From Rhodobacteraceae bacterium M382 (GTDB lineage: Bacteria > Pseudomonadota > Alphaproteobacteria > Rhodobacterales > Rhodobacteraceae): a DNA stretch of 64,000 nucleotides. Location of the stretch: NCBI GenBank assembly GCA_025141015.1, contig CP081098.1:609501-673500 (forward strand), written 5' to 3'. Below, piece by piece: positions 44,501-53,909 of this stretch (its first letter is position 1; each line of letters begins with the position of its first letter). The notes under the pieces are model-generated. The model was given only the letters and a program-made list of their open reading frames with translations, was not told the DNA's origin and did no database searches. A program made the position numbers and the translations under genes.

Positions 44501-46966
44501 TCGCGTCAGGCGATTGAGGTACCGGAGGGCGCGTCGGAAATCCCTTTGGAGGTGACCGAGGACTGGGGCGCAGGCGCTTATGTGTCAGCGATGGTGGTTC
44601 GCCCGGGTGATCACGCCACAGGGCAGACGCCGGTGCGAACGCTGGGTCTGGCCCATGCCGCGGTGACCCAACAGGGGCAAAGCCTGACAGTCTCCATTGA
44701 TGTGCCTGAGGTGGCACGCCCACGACAGAAACAGAAGGCGCGGGTGTCGGTTTCCGGTTCAGCTCCGGGGGACGAGGTCTGGATGACCGTTTCGGCTGTG
44801 GACCTGGGCATTCTGAACCTGACGGGGTTCCAAAGCCCGGATCCATCCGCCTATTACTTTGGCCAGAGGCGTCTGGGCATGGAGCTGCGTGATGTCTATG
44901 GCCGATTGATCGACACCAGCAATGGTGCGTTGGGGCTGGTTCGGTCAGGTGGGGATCAGGACAACGCCATGCGGATGCAATCACCGCCGCCAACACAGGA
45001 TCTTATGGCGGTGTTCAGCGGTGCGGTTCAGGTTGATGCTGACGGCATTGTTGAAATACCGCTCGATCTGCCCGCATTCAACGGCACGGTGCGGTTGATG
45101 GCGGTCGCCTGGTCCGGGTTGGCTGTTGGTCAGGCCGAAGCCGATATGCTGGTGCGCGATCCCGTGGTCGTCACGGCCAGCCTGCCCAGGTTTCTCGCTC
45201 CTGGAGATCAAAGCCGCGCTTTGCTGGAGATCGTCCATGCGGATGGACCCACCGGGGATATGCAATTGGTGGTCAGTGCCGGCGACGAACTGTTGCTTGG
45301 CCCTGTGCCATCAGTTGTAACACTGGATTCGGGCGGCAAAGTCAATCTGGAGGTGCCGGTCGCTGCCCAGTCCGTCGGTGATCCCGAAGTGTTGGTAACT
45401 TTGGTCACGCCGGATGGTCAGGCGTTCCGTCAGACTCTGCGGTTACCAGTGCGGGCCAATGACCCTGAGGTGGCCCAGACGCGCCGGTTTACGCTCGCAT
45501 CTGGTGACAGCTTTGCCTTTACCCAAGACGTATTCGCCGGGTTGCGCCCAGGAAGCGCGCGGGCCGTGATTTCGGCAGGGCCGCTGGCCAAATTTGATGC
45601 ACCGGGCCTGTTGAGCGCATTGGACCGCTATCCATATGGCTGTACCGAACAGGTGACATCCAAAGCGATGCCTCTGCTCTATCTTTCCTCGCTGGCACAG
45701 GCGAGCGGGTTGGGCGATGGTCCCAAGGTTGATGGACGTATTCGGGATGCCATCAACCGTGTGCTGACCCGCCAGGCCAGCAATGGGAGTTTTGGCTTGT
45801 GGCGCGCTGAAAGCGGCGATTTCTGGCTGGACGCTTATGTTAGCGACTTCCTGAGCCGTGCCCGTGCGCAGGGGCATCAGGTGCCCGAACGCGCGTTTGC
45901 GCAGGCGATGGACAATCTGCGGAACCGGGTAAACTATGCCCCGGATTTTGACACGGGTGGCGAAGATATCGCCTATGCGCTGATGGTTCTGGCGCGTGAA
46001 GGTGCCGCGTCAATGGGAGATCTACGCTACTACGTGGACGTCAAGGCCGAAGGGTTTGACACACCGCTGGCTGCGGCTCAGCTGGGGGCGGCGTTGGCGT
46101 TTTACGGAGATCAGACCCGCGCAGATCGCATGTTTTCCCATGCTGCCATTCTGCTGAACCGCGCGGTCAGTGGCAAACCGATCTGGCGGGTCGACTATGG
46201 CACGCGTTTGCGAGACACCGCTGGGGTTCTCTCATTGGCCGTTGATGCCGGCAGCACTGCGGTAAATCGCGATTTTCTGATCAACCGGGTCACCCGTGCA
46301 TCAGGACCACTTTCTACGCAGGAGGCGGCGTGGTCTCTTTTGGCGGCACAGTCGCTGATCAACACTCCCGAGGAATCCGGTGTGCTGGTTGATGGAAATC
46401 CGGTCGATGGCCCCTTTGTGCAGGTGATGGACGGACAGGCCCCGGGGCAGGGGGTGCTGATTTCGGCCGCATCCGGGCAGGCAACCGACATTACCCTGAC
46501 AACCCTGGGTGTGTCTGAAACCGGGCTGGATGCCGGTGGCACTGGGTATACGTTGGAACGGCTGTATTTTACCCTCGAGGGGGTTCCGATTGACCGCCGC
46601 GATTTTGCCGTGGGAGAACGACTTGTCACGGTTCTGCGGGTCACCCCACATGAAAGCGTTGGGGCACGATTGATGATCAATGATCCGCTTCCGGCGGGAA
46701 TTGAAATCGACAATCCCAACCTGCTGCGGTCCGGCGACCTGCGTGACCTGGATTGGTTGAATTTGTCCGAGGCCACCCACGTAGAATTCCGGTCTGATCG
46801 GTTTCTGGCTGCTGTGGATTGGCGTGGCAGCGATGTTGTGACGTTGGGCTATGTGGCTCGGGCTGTCACGCCGGGGGCGTTTCATCACCCCGCGGCGTCG
46901 GTCGAAGATATGTACCGCCCCGTCTACCGGGCGCACACAGGCACCGGACGGGTGATCGTTCGGTGA
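41531..46966 (+). CDS. Alpha-2-macroglobulin family protein with N-terminal PAN domain
   Basis: About 1811 residues from the ATG at 41531, preceded by GGAGG and followed by a signal peptide cut near AVRAQ. Residues about 25-100 form a PAN/Apple domain (FRYLSSPDTDYYGSDL, ACAGNSQCVGFTFN). The rest is the bacterial A2M fold: MG domains, ending in a thioester domain with an intact CTEQ motif (Cys1371, YPYGCTEQV), and a C-terminal receptor-like domain. It would trap proteases in the periplasm. E. coli YfhM is a lipoprotein; I see no lipobox here, so it may be soluble. It is coupled by four bases to pbpC, the classic partner of this family. Confidence 0.95.
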   Translation: MLRFFWILSCLFMVMAGGGAVRAQENPVPDFRYLSSPDTDYYGSDLQALFDTNLKSCIQACAGNSQCVGFTFNTRSNACFPKSAVKDQTEYVGAVSAVKLATVGAVVQTGTQRRAAMPMLRPDDISFARTQAIELGIRHQQGGLDIEEIIDAARIREASNDRIAAIRLTGRAIAISDRADLWVDYARLLLSLRTDNSSLRREYHTRAVGAAINGYLRAPAAGGQISALMMLAEGLERSGRGRDMLAVLRVAERIQPRVDVREALDRAVRKYGFRVTGSSVESDSRTPRICIEFSEKLAQAGVDYDPFVRLPQPDLVVQADGRQLCVEGVKHGNRYRLTLRSGLPAESSETLFKDVDLTQYVRDRSPAVRFPGRSYVLAKSAQAALPVETVNLTDLDLKLRRVSDRNLLRAMQEGYFGRPLSYWQEEEFTNTIAEDVWSGTAKVQTELNRDLTTRLPMAEAIAGQPAGIYALTATIPGADPYDQPGATQWFVLSDLGISSMSGTDGLHVQVLGLGDAAARPDVKVSLISRTNAVLATAQTDAAGSVRFDPGLIRGTGGSEPAMLIARQGDSDLGFLSLIDPAFDLSDRGVEGRNPAGPVDVFMTTDRGAYRAGEVIHVTALTRDGRARAIEGLPLIAILSRPDGVEYSRVVSDGGRMGGHVFDLPVGVTAPRGTWRLDLKTDPKAPALASRQILVEDFLPERIDFDQSLASQQLTEGDAVDLRVQARYLFGAPGAGLKVEGQVSLRAAETVQGWPGYRFGRHDGPSTTQSSYFGSFETDADGVAILPVEIPQGAAEGKPLTARVITRVADGSARPVERMIEAPVRSSAPVIGIKPLFDDVFSEGTEAGFEVIALSPTLEPMPIQVVWTLNRIETRYQWYQLHGNWNWEPITRRTRIATGQGVLDAGPLRVSHPVEWGQYELVVERTDGPHVVGSVDFYAGWYAPGDSSATPDQLELSLNSDIYVPGDTARLRIVSRSAGTALISVMSDRLISRQAIEVPEGASEIPLEVTEDWGAGAYVSAMVVRPGDHATGQTPVRTLGLAHAAVTQQGQSLTVSIDVPEVARPRQKQKARVSVSGSAPGDEVWMTVSAVDLGILNLTGFQSPDPSAYYFGQRRLGMELRDVYGRLIDTSNGALGLVRSGGDQDNAMRMQSPPPTQDLMAVFSGAVQVDADGIVEIPLDLPAFNGTVRLMAVAWSGLAVGQAEADMLVRDPVVVTASLPRFLAPGDQSRALLEIVHADGPTGDMQLVVSAGDELLLGPVPSVVTLDSGGKVNLEVPVAAQSVGDPEVLVTLVTPDGQAFRQTLRLPVRANDPEVAQTRRFTLASGDSFAFTQDVFAGLRPGSARAVISAGPLAKFDAPGLLSALDRYPYGCTEQVTSKAMPLLYLSSLAQASGLGDGPKVDGRIRDAINRVLTRQASNGSFGLWRAESGDFWLDAYVSDFLSRARAQGHQVPERAFAQAMDNLRNRVNYAPDFDTGGEDIAYALMVLAREGAASMGDLRYYVDVKAEGFDTPLAAAQLGAALAFYGDQTRADRMFSHAAILLNRAVSGKPIWRVDYGTRLRDTAGVLSLAVDAGSTAVNRDFLINRVTRASGPLSTQEAAWSLLAAQSLINTPEESGVLVDGNPVDGPFVQVMDGQAPGQGVLISAASGQATDITLTTLGVSETGLDAGGTGYTLERLYFTLEGVPIDRRDFAVGERLVTVLRVTPHESVGARLMINDPLPAGIEIDNPNLLRSGDLRDLDWLNLSEATHVEFRSDRFLAAVDWRGSDVVTLGYVARAVTPGAFHHPAASVEDMYRPVYRAHTGTGRVIVR

Positions 46967-49002
46967 AACGCCGCATTGCCATAGTGTCCGCAGTTTCGGT
47001 GATGGTGTGGTGCGCCATTTTGGGGCTGGATCGCTGGGTTGAGGTGACGCAATTGCCTGTGACCTTGTCCGAGACATCCGTCGAGGTGCGCGACCGGGAC
47101 GGAAAGCTGCTGCGCGCCTATCCCATCGAGACCGGGATCATGCGTCTGGCCGTGCGTCCGGAATGGGTCGATCCGGGGTTTGTCGCTATGCTGATCCGAT
47201 ATGAGGACAAGCGGTTCCATGATCACCCGGGTGTCGATTTGTTGGCGCTTGTGCGTGCGGTGGGACAGGCCGTGTGGAATCGGCGGGCGGTGTCTGGGGG
47301 GTCGACCCTGACCATGCAGGTGGCGCGCCTGCTGGAGAACGGATCAACCGGACGCTGGAATGGCAAGCTTCGCCAGATGAGGGTGGCTCTGGCGCTGGAG
47401 CGGCGGTTGAGCAAGGCACAGATCCTGACGTTGTATCTGACCCATGCGCCCTATGGCGGCAATCTCGAAGGAATACGCGCTGCGACGCTGGCATGGTTTG
47501 GCAAGGAACCCGGGCGTTTGACGGCGGCACAGGCCGGGCTGCTGGTGGCGCTGCCGCAATCTCCGGAACGCCGCCGTCCTGATCGCTTTCCCAGGGTTGC
47601 TGCCGATGCACGCAACCGGGTTTTGGCCCGGATGGAAACATACGGGGTGCTGGATCAGGCCGAGCATGCTGCCGCGGTTCGCGAAGCAATGCCTGCAAAA
47701 ATGCGCCGCTTTCCCATGTTTGCACCGCATCTGGCGGACCGCTTGCGACAACACAATCCCGAGGCCCAGCGGGTTGATTTGACAATCGACGTTGCTGTTC
47801 AGGCGCAGGTGGAGCAGGTGGCCAGATCGGCTGCGCATCACGCCGGGCGCAGAGTATCAACGGCGATTTTGGTCGCAGACCACCAGACCGGAGAGATCCT
47901 GGCTTCGGTCGGATCCCCCGACTATGTGGATCGCAGACGCCAGGGATTTGTCGATATGACCCAGGCTGTACGCTCGCCCGGATCGACGCTCAAACCGTTG
48001 ATTTACGGGCTGGCCTTTGATCAGGGGCTGGTACACCCGGAAACGCTGATCCACGATGGGCCGGTAGACTTTGAAGGGTATGCTCCGCGCAACTTCGATG
48101 GGGTGTTTCGCGGCGACTTGCGTGTGCGCGAGGCGTTGCAATTGTCGCTGAATATCCCGGTTGTGAAACTGACACATGAATTGGGCGCACCGCGGATCAT
48201 GGCATCATTGCGCCGGGCTGGGGCAGACCCGCATTTGCCCGGTGGAGCGCCAGGGTTGGCCATCGCGCTGGGCGGAGTCGGGGTCAGCCTGCAGGATCTG
48301 GTGCAGCTATATGCAGGAATTTCCAGAGGCGGGCAGGGACCAGGTCTGTGGGTTGATCAATTGGCCAGGCCGGTCACCCGGGGACGTCTGATGTCACCCG
48401 AGGCCGCCTGGCATCTGGGCGATATCCTGCGTGATCTCTCGCCGCCGCCAGGGGGACGTGCCGGGGTTTTGGCCTACAAGACCGGGACGTCCTATGGCCA
48501 TCGCGACACATGGGCAATTGGATGGGACGGGCGTCATGTTATTGGCGTGTGGATGGGGCGCGCAGACGGGACGCCTGTTCCTGGTGCTTTTGGCGCTGAA
48601 TTGGCAGCGCCGGTTTTGTTCGAGGCTTTTTCCAGATTGAAACCTGATCTGGAGCCGTTTGCACCGCCACCACCTGCGACACTCATTTTGGGATCAGCGG
48701 AGCTGCCGCAACCGCTGCGGCGTTTCAGGTCTCGCAATGCTGCTTTTTCGGATGCGGACGATGAGGGACCAAAGCTGGTATTCCCGCCCGATGGAGCCAT
48801 TCTGGCTGTTGGTGAAACTGGCCTGGTTCTCAAGGTGCAAGGCGGTCAGACACCGTTTCTGGTGATGGCGGATGGCGTGCCGGTGATGACCAATCAGCGC
48901 AGCCATGCGTTCGAAGTTCCGACCTCGGGTCAGGGGTTTTCGACATTGGTCGTTGTTGACCGGGCGGGGCGGACGGACCGGGTTCGGGTGCAAATCAGAT
49001 AA
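46963..49002 (+). CDS. pbpC: Penicillin-binding protein 1C
   Basis: About 679 residues from the GTG at 46963, overlapping the A2M stop as GTGA; an earlier start would lie deep inside the A2M gene. A single N-terminal membrane anchor (IAIVSAVSVMVWCAILGL) precedes the glycosyltransferase domain with the catalytic Glu in RYEDKRFHDHPGVDLLA and GGSTLTMQVARLL. The transpeptidase domain has the serine in RSPGSTLKPLIYG (SxxK), SLNIPVV (SxN) and YKTGTSYGHRD (KTG). A C-terminal beta domain (BiPBP_C) follows. It polymerises and cross-links peptidoglycan; coexpression with A2M suggests repair after wall breach by attacking proteases. Confidence 0.95.
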   Translation: MKRRIAIVSAVSVMVWCAILGLDRWVEVTQLPVTLSETSVEVRDRDGKLLRAYPIETGIMRLAVRPEWVDPGFVAMLIRYEDKRFHDHPGVDLLALVRAVGQAVWNRRAVSGGSTLTMQVARLLENGSTGRWNGKLRQMRVALALERRLSKAQILTLYLTHAPYGGNLEGIRAATLAWFGKEPGRLTAAQAGLLVALPQSPERRRPDRFPRVAADARNRVLARMETYGVLDQAEHAAAVREAMPAKMRRFPMFAPHLADRLRQHNPEAQRVDLTIDVAVQAQVEQVARSAAHHAGRRVSTAILVADHQTGEILASVGSPDYVDRRRQGFVDMTQAVRSPGSTLKPLIYGLAFDQGLVHPETLIHDGPVDFEGYAPRNFDGVFRGDLRVREALQLSLNIPVVKLTHELGAPRIMASLRRAGADPHLPGGAPGLAIALGGVGVSLQDLVQLYAGISRGGQGPGLWVDQLARPVTRGRLMSPEAAWHLGDILRDLSPPPGGRAGVLAYKTGTSYGHRDTWAIGWDGRHVIGVWMGRADGTPVPGAFGAELAAPVLFEAFSRLKPDLEPFAPPPPATLILGSAELPQPLRRFRSRNAAFSDADDEGPKLVFPPDGAILAVGETGLVLKVQGGQTPFLVMADGVPVMTNQRSHAFEVPTSGQGFSTLVVVDRAGRTDRVRVQIR

Positions 49003-49019
49003 ATTAGAGAGGCCGAAAG

Positions 49020-49076
49020 GCTCCTGCCCGGCGGGATTTGCCTGCCCCTTGGGCCGACCGCTGCCCGGGTCGGCCC
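49020..49076 (+). repeat. Structured 3'-end repeat, copy D (after pbpC)
   Basis: Starts 17 bases after the pbpC stop. Box 1 GCTCCTGCCCG (one base different from the others); hairpin 1 GGCGGG (49030-49035) with CCTGCC (49041-49046), one G-U pair; box 2 TTGGGCC (49049-49055); hairpin 2, GGGCCGACC (49051-49059) perfectly paired with GGTCGGCCC (49068-49076). Confidence 0.75.
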
Positions 49077-49101
49077 TTGCAGCGGTACTGTAACGCCCAA
49101 C

Positions 49102-51150
49102 TCAGCGACGTCCTTCGCGCAACCATCCAAGCAGGATAAATCCTGACATCAACAGCAGGACCAGCCAAGCAGGCAATAGATTGGTCTGGCGAATGTTGCG
49201 CGTTTCATAAGCATTGCGCGGGGTCAGGCCGATCCAGCCGCGCCCGGCCGCAGGTCGGCCCAGACGAACGGACCTGAGGCGAGGGCGGGGGGTGTCCTCG
49301 AGCGTCACTGCGCCGCCGCGGTGCAAGGAAACTGCAGGTGCCATCATAGAAGATGTCGCAATAGTTTCTTCGAATTCGCGTGGGGCCGCGGGGCCGAGAC
49401 CGATGACGGCGGATTGTCCGTCTTGATCCAGGCGATACAGACCGATCATTGAGCCTTCATAGGGGGCTTCGAAATGCCCCGGAGCCGTGGGAGCCAGGTC
49501 CAGAGTTTCAATCTCACCGTCTGGCCGGGTGATCTGCGCCGGGCCCACATTGTCGTCCAGAGTTCTTCGGATGATCCTCATGCGGTGGCCGGTCGCTTCA
49601 GCCCACAAGGCGTCTTCCTCCAACTCGGGTTCCTTCATCATCCAATGCGCCAGACGCCGCAAGAGATCGAGCTGTGGCCCGCCGCCCTGATAGCCCCGTG
49701 TCCAGAGCCAGGCATGGTCCGACGCCAACAGCGCCACTCGCCCTTCACCGACGCGATCCAGAACCAACAGTGGCAGATCGTCGACCCCGGTCATAACGAC
49801 ATGTCCGACGGGTTCGTCAACTTCGATGTGACGCAACCACGGCCCCCAATCTTCGGATACGCCCAGGTCTGCGGTCACCGGATGGCGTTTGCCCAAATCG
49901 GTGACCTGTGGCGTATAGCGCTGTTCAATCACCCGCGCGGTTGGACGGGCCGGTACAACCGGTGCCAACGGAGAGCGATAGATGCTGTCTGCGGTGGCAA
50001 AATCTGGCCCGGCCGCCACCAATACTGCGCCGCCCGCTTCGACATATTCTGCAACATTGCCCAGATAGATTGCGGGAAGGATCCCCCGGCGTTTGTATCT
50101 ATCAAAGATGATCAGATCAAAATCGTCGATCTTTTCGAGGAACAGCTCGCGGGTCGGAAACGCGATCAAAGACAGCTCGTCCACGGGCACACCGTCCTGT
50201 TTTTCCGGTGGGCGCAAGATGGTGAAATGCACCAAATCGACCGAGCTGTCGGATTTCAGCAAGTTGCGCCAGGTCCGACCGCCTGCGTGGGGCTCGCCCG
50301 ATACCAGCAGCACCCGCAGCCTGTCCCGCACGCCGTTGATCTGCACCAGGGCGGTGTTGTTGCGATCCGTCAGCTCTGTTTCGGTGGGCAGCACCGTAAA
50401 CTGCAATACGTTGCGCCCGCCGTGCGGCAGCGTGACGGGCAGTTCGACGTCTTGCCCGATTGGCATTTCGAGGATCTGCGGCGGACCGCCGTCCATCGAC
50501 ATCTGTAATTTTGCCACAGGGGCGGGATTTGGGGTATTGCCCTGATCTTCAATACGCAAGGTCAGGGAAAACGCTTCGTCAATAATGGCAAAGCCGGGGG
50601 CATTTCGCACCACAAGGCGGCGATCCCAGTCCGTGGCGCGACCGCTTTGCAACAAGTGAAGTGGGGCGGGCAGGTCCGGCATCTGGGCCATGTCGTGAAC
50701 CCGTCCATCCGACAGGACAACCACCCCTGCGATGCGGCCCCTAGGTTCCTGGGCCAGGGTTTCGGCCAAGGTGGTCATCAAAGTGGTTCCCGCGTCATCA
50801 GCGCTGTCCTTTACCACAACACGCCGCAGCTGGGTCCGAGCGCGGGCCTCGATGTCGGCGGCCAGCGCATCCGCGGCTGTTTGGGTCTGTTGGGCGCGAT
50901 CTGACAGTGTCTGCGACGCACTCTGGTCTTCTACCATGACGACAATATCATCCAGCAGAGCACGATCTTCGGTCTGATAAACTGGCCCAGCCAACGCGGC
51001 CAGCAGCACACCCGCCCCCAGCGCCCGAAGCGCCCAGCCGGTCAATCCGCGCCAGGCGGCCAATGCAACGGCAGCCGCGGACAGGAGCCCCAGAGCGATC
51101 AAAACTGGCCAGGGCAACAATGGGGCAAACAGGATCGTTCCGTATGTCAT
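49102..51150 (-). CDS. Membrane protein with VWA-like and glutamine amidotransferase-like domains
   Basis: A 682-residue protein. Two N-terminal helices (WPVLIALGLLSAAAVALAAW and ALGAGVLLAALAGP) precede a VWA-like region with a MIDAS-type DQSAS and LSDGR. Residues about 290-480 form a class I glutamine-amidotransferase-like fold (RVLLVSGEPHAGG, DDFDLIIFDRY, GGAVLVAAGP) that apparently lacks a usable catalytic Cys, as in related membrane proteins. A last helix (LLPAWLVLLLMSGFILLGWL) anchors the C-terminus. It is the fourth gene of a MoxR operon and starts inside the stop of the DUF4159 gene. A surface-sensing or complex-scaffold role is possible; the biochemical function is unknown. Confidence 0.85.
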   Translation of the reverse strand: MTYGTILFAPLLPWPVLIALGLLSAAAVALAAWRGLTGWALRALGAGVLLAALAGPVYQTEDRALLDDIVVMVEDQSASQTLSDRAQQTQTAADALAADIEARARTQLRRVVVKDSADDAGTTLMTTLAETLAQEPRGRIAGVVVLSDGRVHDMAQMPDLPAPLHLLQSGRATDWDRRLVVRNAPGFAIIDEAFSLTLRIEDQGNTPNPAPVAKLQMSMDGGPPQILEMPIGQDVELPVTLPHGGRNVLQFTVLPTETELTDRNNTALVQINGVRDRLRVLLVSGEPHAGGRTWRNLLKSDSSVDLVHFTILRPPEKQDGVPVDELSLIAFPTRELFLEKIDDFDLIIFDRYKRRGILPAIYLGNVAEYVEAGGAVLVAAGPDFATADSIYRSPLAPVVPARPTARVIEQRYTPQVTDLGKRHPVTADLGVSEDWGPWLRHIEVDEPVGHVVMTGVDDLPLLVLDRVGEGRVALLASDHAWLWTRGYQGGGPQLDLLRRLAHWMMKEPELEEDALWAEATGHRMRIIRRTLDDNVGPAQITRPDGEIETLDLAPTAPGHFEAPYEGSMIGLYRLDQDGQSAVIGLGPAAPREFEETIATSSMMAPAVSLHRGGAVTLEDTPRPRLRSVRLGRPAAGRGWIGLTPRNAYETRNIRQTNLLPAWLVLLLMSGFILLGWLREGRR

Positions 51151-53909
51151 TGGCCCAACCTGTCCAACAGAGCAGGGACATGAACCTGATCCGATTTATA
51201 GTTGCCAGTCAGCACGTGCATGACCAGATTGACGCCGAACCGAAAGGCCAGTTCGCGCTGCTGTTCGCCGGCATAGCCGCGCCCGACCGGTAACAGCGCA
51301 CGCCCGTCATTGGCAACCGCCCAGGCCGCAGCCCAATCATTCCCGCCGATCACCACCGGTGTTACTCCGTCGTTGAGATTGCGAAATGGCATGCCTTCGA
51401 CCTGTTCCGCATCAGGGGGGGCGGCTTCGACCCAGACATCCAATCCGTTGTATCGCCCCGGAAAATCCTGAAGCAGATAAAAGGTTCGGGTCAGTACGTG
51501 ATCGCTGGGCAGGGGTTCCAGCGGTGGAATATCCAGCGGGCGCGCCAGTTGTTGAAGCTTGCGTCCGTTTGGGCTGGAGGCACCAAAGCGGGCGACATTG
51601 GCGTCGCGCGTGTCAAAGACGATCATCCCGCCAGCGCGCAGATACGTGTTGAGACGGGCATAGGTTTCATCCGAAGGTGTGGTCTGATCCGGGGTGATCG
51701 GCCAATAGAGCAGCGGATAAAAGGACAGTTCGTCCTTTTCCAGGTCCACACCTACAGGGGGGGCCGGTTCGATGGATGTGCGAAAGAACAGGGTATCCGA
51801 CAACCCCATCAACCCAGCCTGCGCAACCCGGTCCACGTCGCGATTGCCGGTCAGGACATGGGCCAGGATCAACTCGCTTGCAGCGGCAGTGTCCGTGAGA
51901 TCCGTTTGGGCTTTTGCTTGTGTTGGGGGGAACGCCAGAGGAAGTATCAAGGGCAGGATCAGTGCCACCCGTGCCAGCGCCAGTTTGCCCGACAGCGCCA
52001 GGGCTGCAACGACATCCAAAGCCAATAAAACCAGCGCCGCAGCTAGAACCGGACCGCCCAAGGGCCGTTCGCTAGACTGTGTGGTGCCTTCGATCACGGT
52101 ATCGGCTGGCCATTGCGCCTGAGTCAGTTGGCTGTCCGACGACATCACATTGCGCGCCAGTTTGCGTTTGTTGGTTTCATAGAGACCGGGGTGAAGATCA
52201 GGGCCCAAAGAATTGCTGACCAGATCAGGACCCGCTACGCCGGGCCGCGCGCTGGCATCGCGCAATTGTCCAAAACCGTTCAGAATCTGCGATGGTGTCC
52301 AGGTGGTCCCGTCCAGATCCTCGGCTGTTGGCTGTCGATTGGAATTGGATACGGCCAAACGTTCCAACATGTCTACAAACAGTCCAGAAATGGGCAGGTT
52401 TGACCATTCTGCATTGGCGGTGACATGAAACAGAACAATTTGCCCCTGTCCCGATATCTTGCGTGTAACCAACGGAGTCCCGTCGCTGAGTTCGGCCAGA
52501 ACCCGGTCAGCCAGGGACGGATCAGGCTGTGCGACCACCTGCGAGGAAACCGACACTTCGGCCGGGACGGTAAGGCCGAAAAAGGGTGACTCTGGCGCAA
52601 ATGGAGCCAGCGTTTTGGGCTCGCCCCAGCTCATCGAACCACCGACGCTGCGACCGCCGCTGCGCAGGCGCACGGGTAACAGCGGGTCTTCCTCCTGTCG
52701 GGACACTTCTGAGGCGGCCAGCCGGGGTCCGGCAAAGCGCAGGAGCGTGCCGCCCGCGTTGATCCAGTCGATCAAGAGCGAAGCTTCGGTCGGCGAAACC
52801 CGCGCGACATCGGCCAACACGATGACATCGGGATTGGCCGGGATCAGTTCGGCTATGGTGCCATCCAACAGATCCGTCGTCGGGACCAGCGCCTGACGCA
52901 GATAGTGCAAAGGCGACAACAGCTCCAAACCTTCCCGTTGTTCGCGCCCGGCAATCAATGCGACTTCACGGCGGCGCAAATTGTCGTCGGTCAGAGCAAC
53001 GGCACCCGCGCTGCGACGGTTCTGAAGTTCGAACCGAGTGATCCGGGCGCGCAACTCCGGTGGCAACGACAAAGTGGCCGTGGCCTGGGTTTCGCCTGCG
53101 GCGAAGTTTACCGTTGCAGATGCCAACAGCCGCGCCGTTCCATTCGGATCCGTTCCCTGCGCCAGAACAGACGTGCTGTAAGCAGATCCCGGAGTGGCCC
53201 GCAGAGCTGTTAGCGAAACCTGACCGTCGACAAATTGGGCAGGACGCAAGGCCATCACCGGCTTGCCGGTTTGCAAGACCCGCAGATTGCCCTTGGCACG
53301 CAAAATTTCGATCAGATCCTGACGTCCTGGGTACGCCAGTCCATCACTGACCCAAAAGGTATCAAAGCTGTCTTCGATATTCTCCAGATGGGTTCGAATT
53401 TGAGTGATTTGATCCGCATCGGGTTGCCAGGCGGCAGGGAACAGTCCCGGCAGGCGTGAACGCCAAACATTGGCAGACAGAAACTCGGCCGCATTGGGTG
53501 CTGTGGTTTGTAGAACGGCGACCGGTCGGTTGGCGCGACCGGCATCAGTCATCAGTGTTTCCAGCCGTTCAATTTGTGTGTCCCATCCGTCGGCTCCGGC
53601 CCAGGTTGCGTCCATCAACACCAGCAAGGGTCCGCTGCCCTGGTCGCGGCTCGTCGGGTTGAGGATCGGCCCGGCCAGACCGATGATTGCCAAAGCGATT
53701 GCTGCCATGCGCAGCAACAGCAACCACCACGGGGTGCGGTCCGATACTGATTCATCGTCTTGCAACCCAACCAGCATGGTAACAGCTGGAAACGCCCGCC
53801 GGATCGGGGCGGGTGGGGTCGCACGCAACAGCAGCCACAGAATAGGAAGCGCCAAGAGCGCGAGCAGCAACCAGGGTGATGTGAATCCGAGGCCGGCAAT
53901 GGTGGTCAT
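51147..53909 (-). CDS. BatA-like/DUF4159 membrane protein
   Basis: About 920 residues from the ATG at 53909. The N-terminus is the double-helix BatA domain (LGFTSPWLLLALLALPILWLLLRATPP ... WWLLLLRMAAIALAIIGLAG), then a degenerate VWA-like segment (VLMDATWAG). A helix pair near residue 670-710 leads to a C-terminal DUF4159 domain, the part with ELSFYPLLYWPI and GGMIVFDTRD. Genes of this type pair with MoxR and DUF58 in aerotolerance-like operons. It overlaps both neighbours by four bases, which implies coupled synthesis in fixed ratio. Confidence 0.87.
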   Translation of the reverse strand: MTTIAGLGFTSPWLLLALLALPILWLLLRATPPAPIRRAFPAVTMLVGLQDDESVSDRTPWWLLLLRMAAIALAIIGLAGPILNPTSRDQGSGPLLVLMDATWAGADGWDTQIERLETLMTDAGRANRPVAVLQTTAPNAAEFLSANVWRSRLPGLFPAAWQPDADQITQIRTHLENIEDSFDTFWVSDGLAYPGRQDLIEILRAKGNLRVLQTGKPVMALRPAQFVDGQVSLTALRATPGSAYSTSVLAQGTDPNGTARLLASATVNFAAGETQATATLSLPPELRARITRFELQNRRSAGAVALTDDNLRRREVALIAGREQREGLELLSPLHYLRQALVPTTDLLDGTIAELIPANPDVIVLADVARVSPTEASLLIDWINAGGTLLRFAGPRLAASEVSRQEEDPLLPVRLRSGGRSVGGSMSWGEPKTLAPFAPESPFFGLTVPAEVSVSSQVVAQPDPSLADRVLAELSDGTPLVTRKISGQGQIVLFHVTANAEWSNLPISGLFVDMLERLAVSNSNRQPTAEDLDGTTWTPSQILNGFGQLRDASARPGVAGPDLVSNSLGPDLHPGLYETNKRKLARNVMSSDSQLTQAQWPADTVIEGTTQSSERPLGGPVLAAALVLLALDVVAALALSGKLALARVALILPLILPLAFPPTQAKAQTDLTDTAAASELILAHVLTGNRDVDRVAQAGLMGLSDTLFFRTSIEPAPPVGVDLEKDELSFYPLLYWPITPDQTTPSDETYARLNTYLRAGGMIVFDTRDANVARFGASSPNGRKLQQLARPLDIPPLEPLPSDHVLTRTFYLLQDFPGRYNGLDVWVEAAPPDAEQVEGMPFRNLNDGVTPVVIGGNDWAAAWAVANDGRALLPVGRGYAGEQQRELAFRFGVNLVMHVLTGNYKSDQVHVPALLDRLGQ

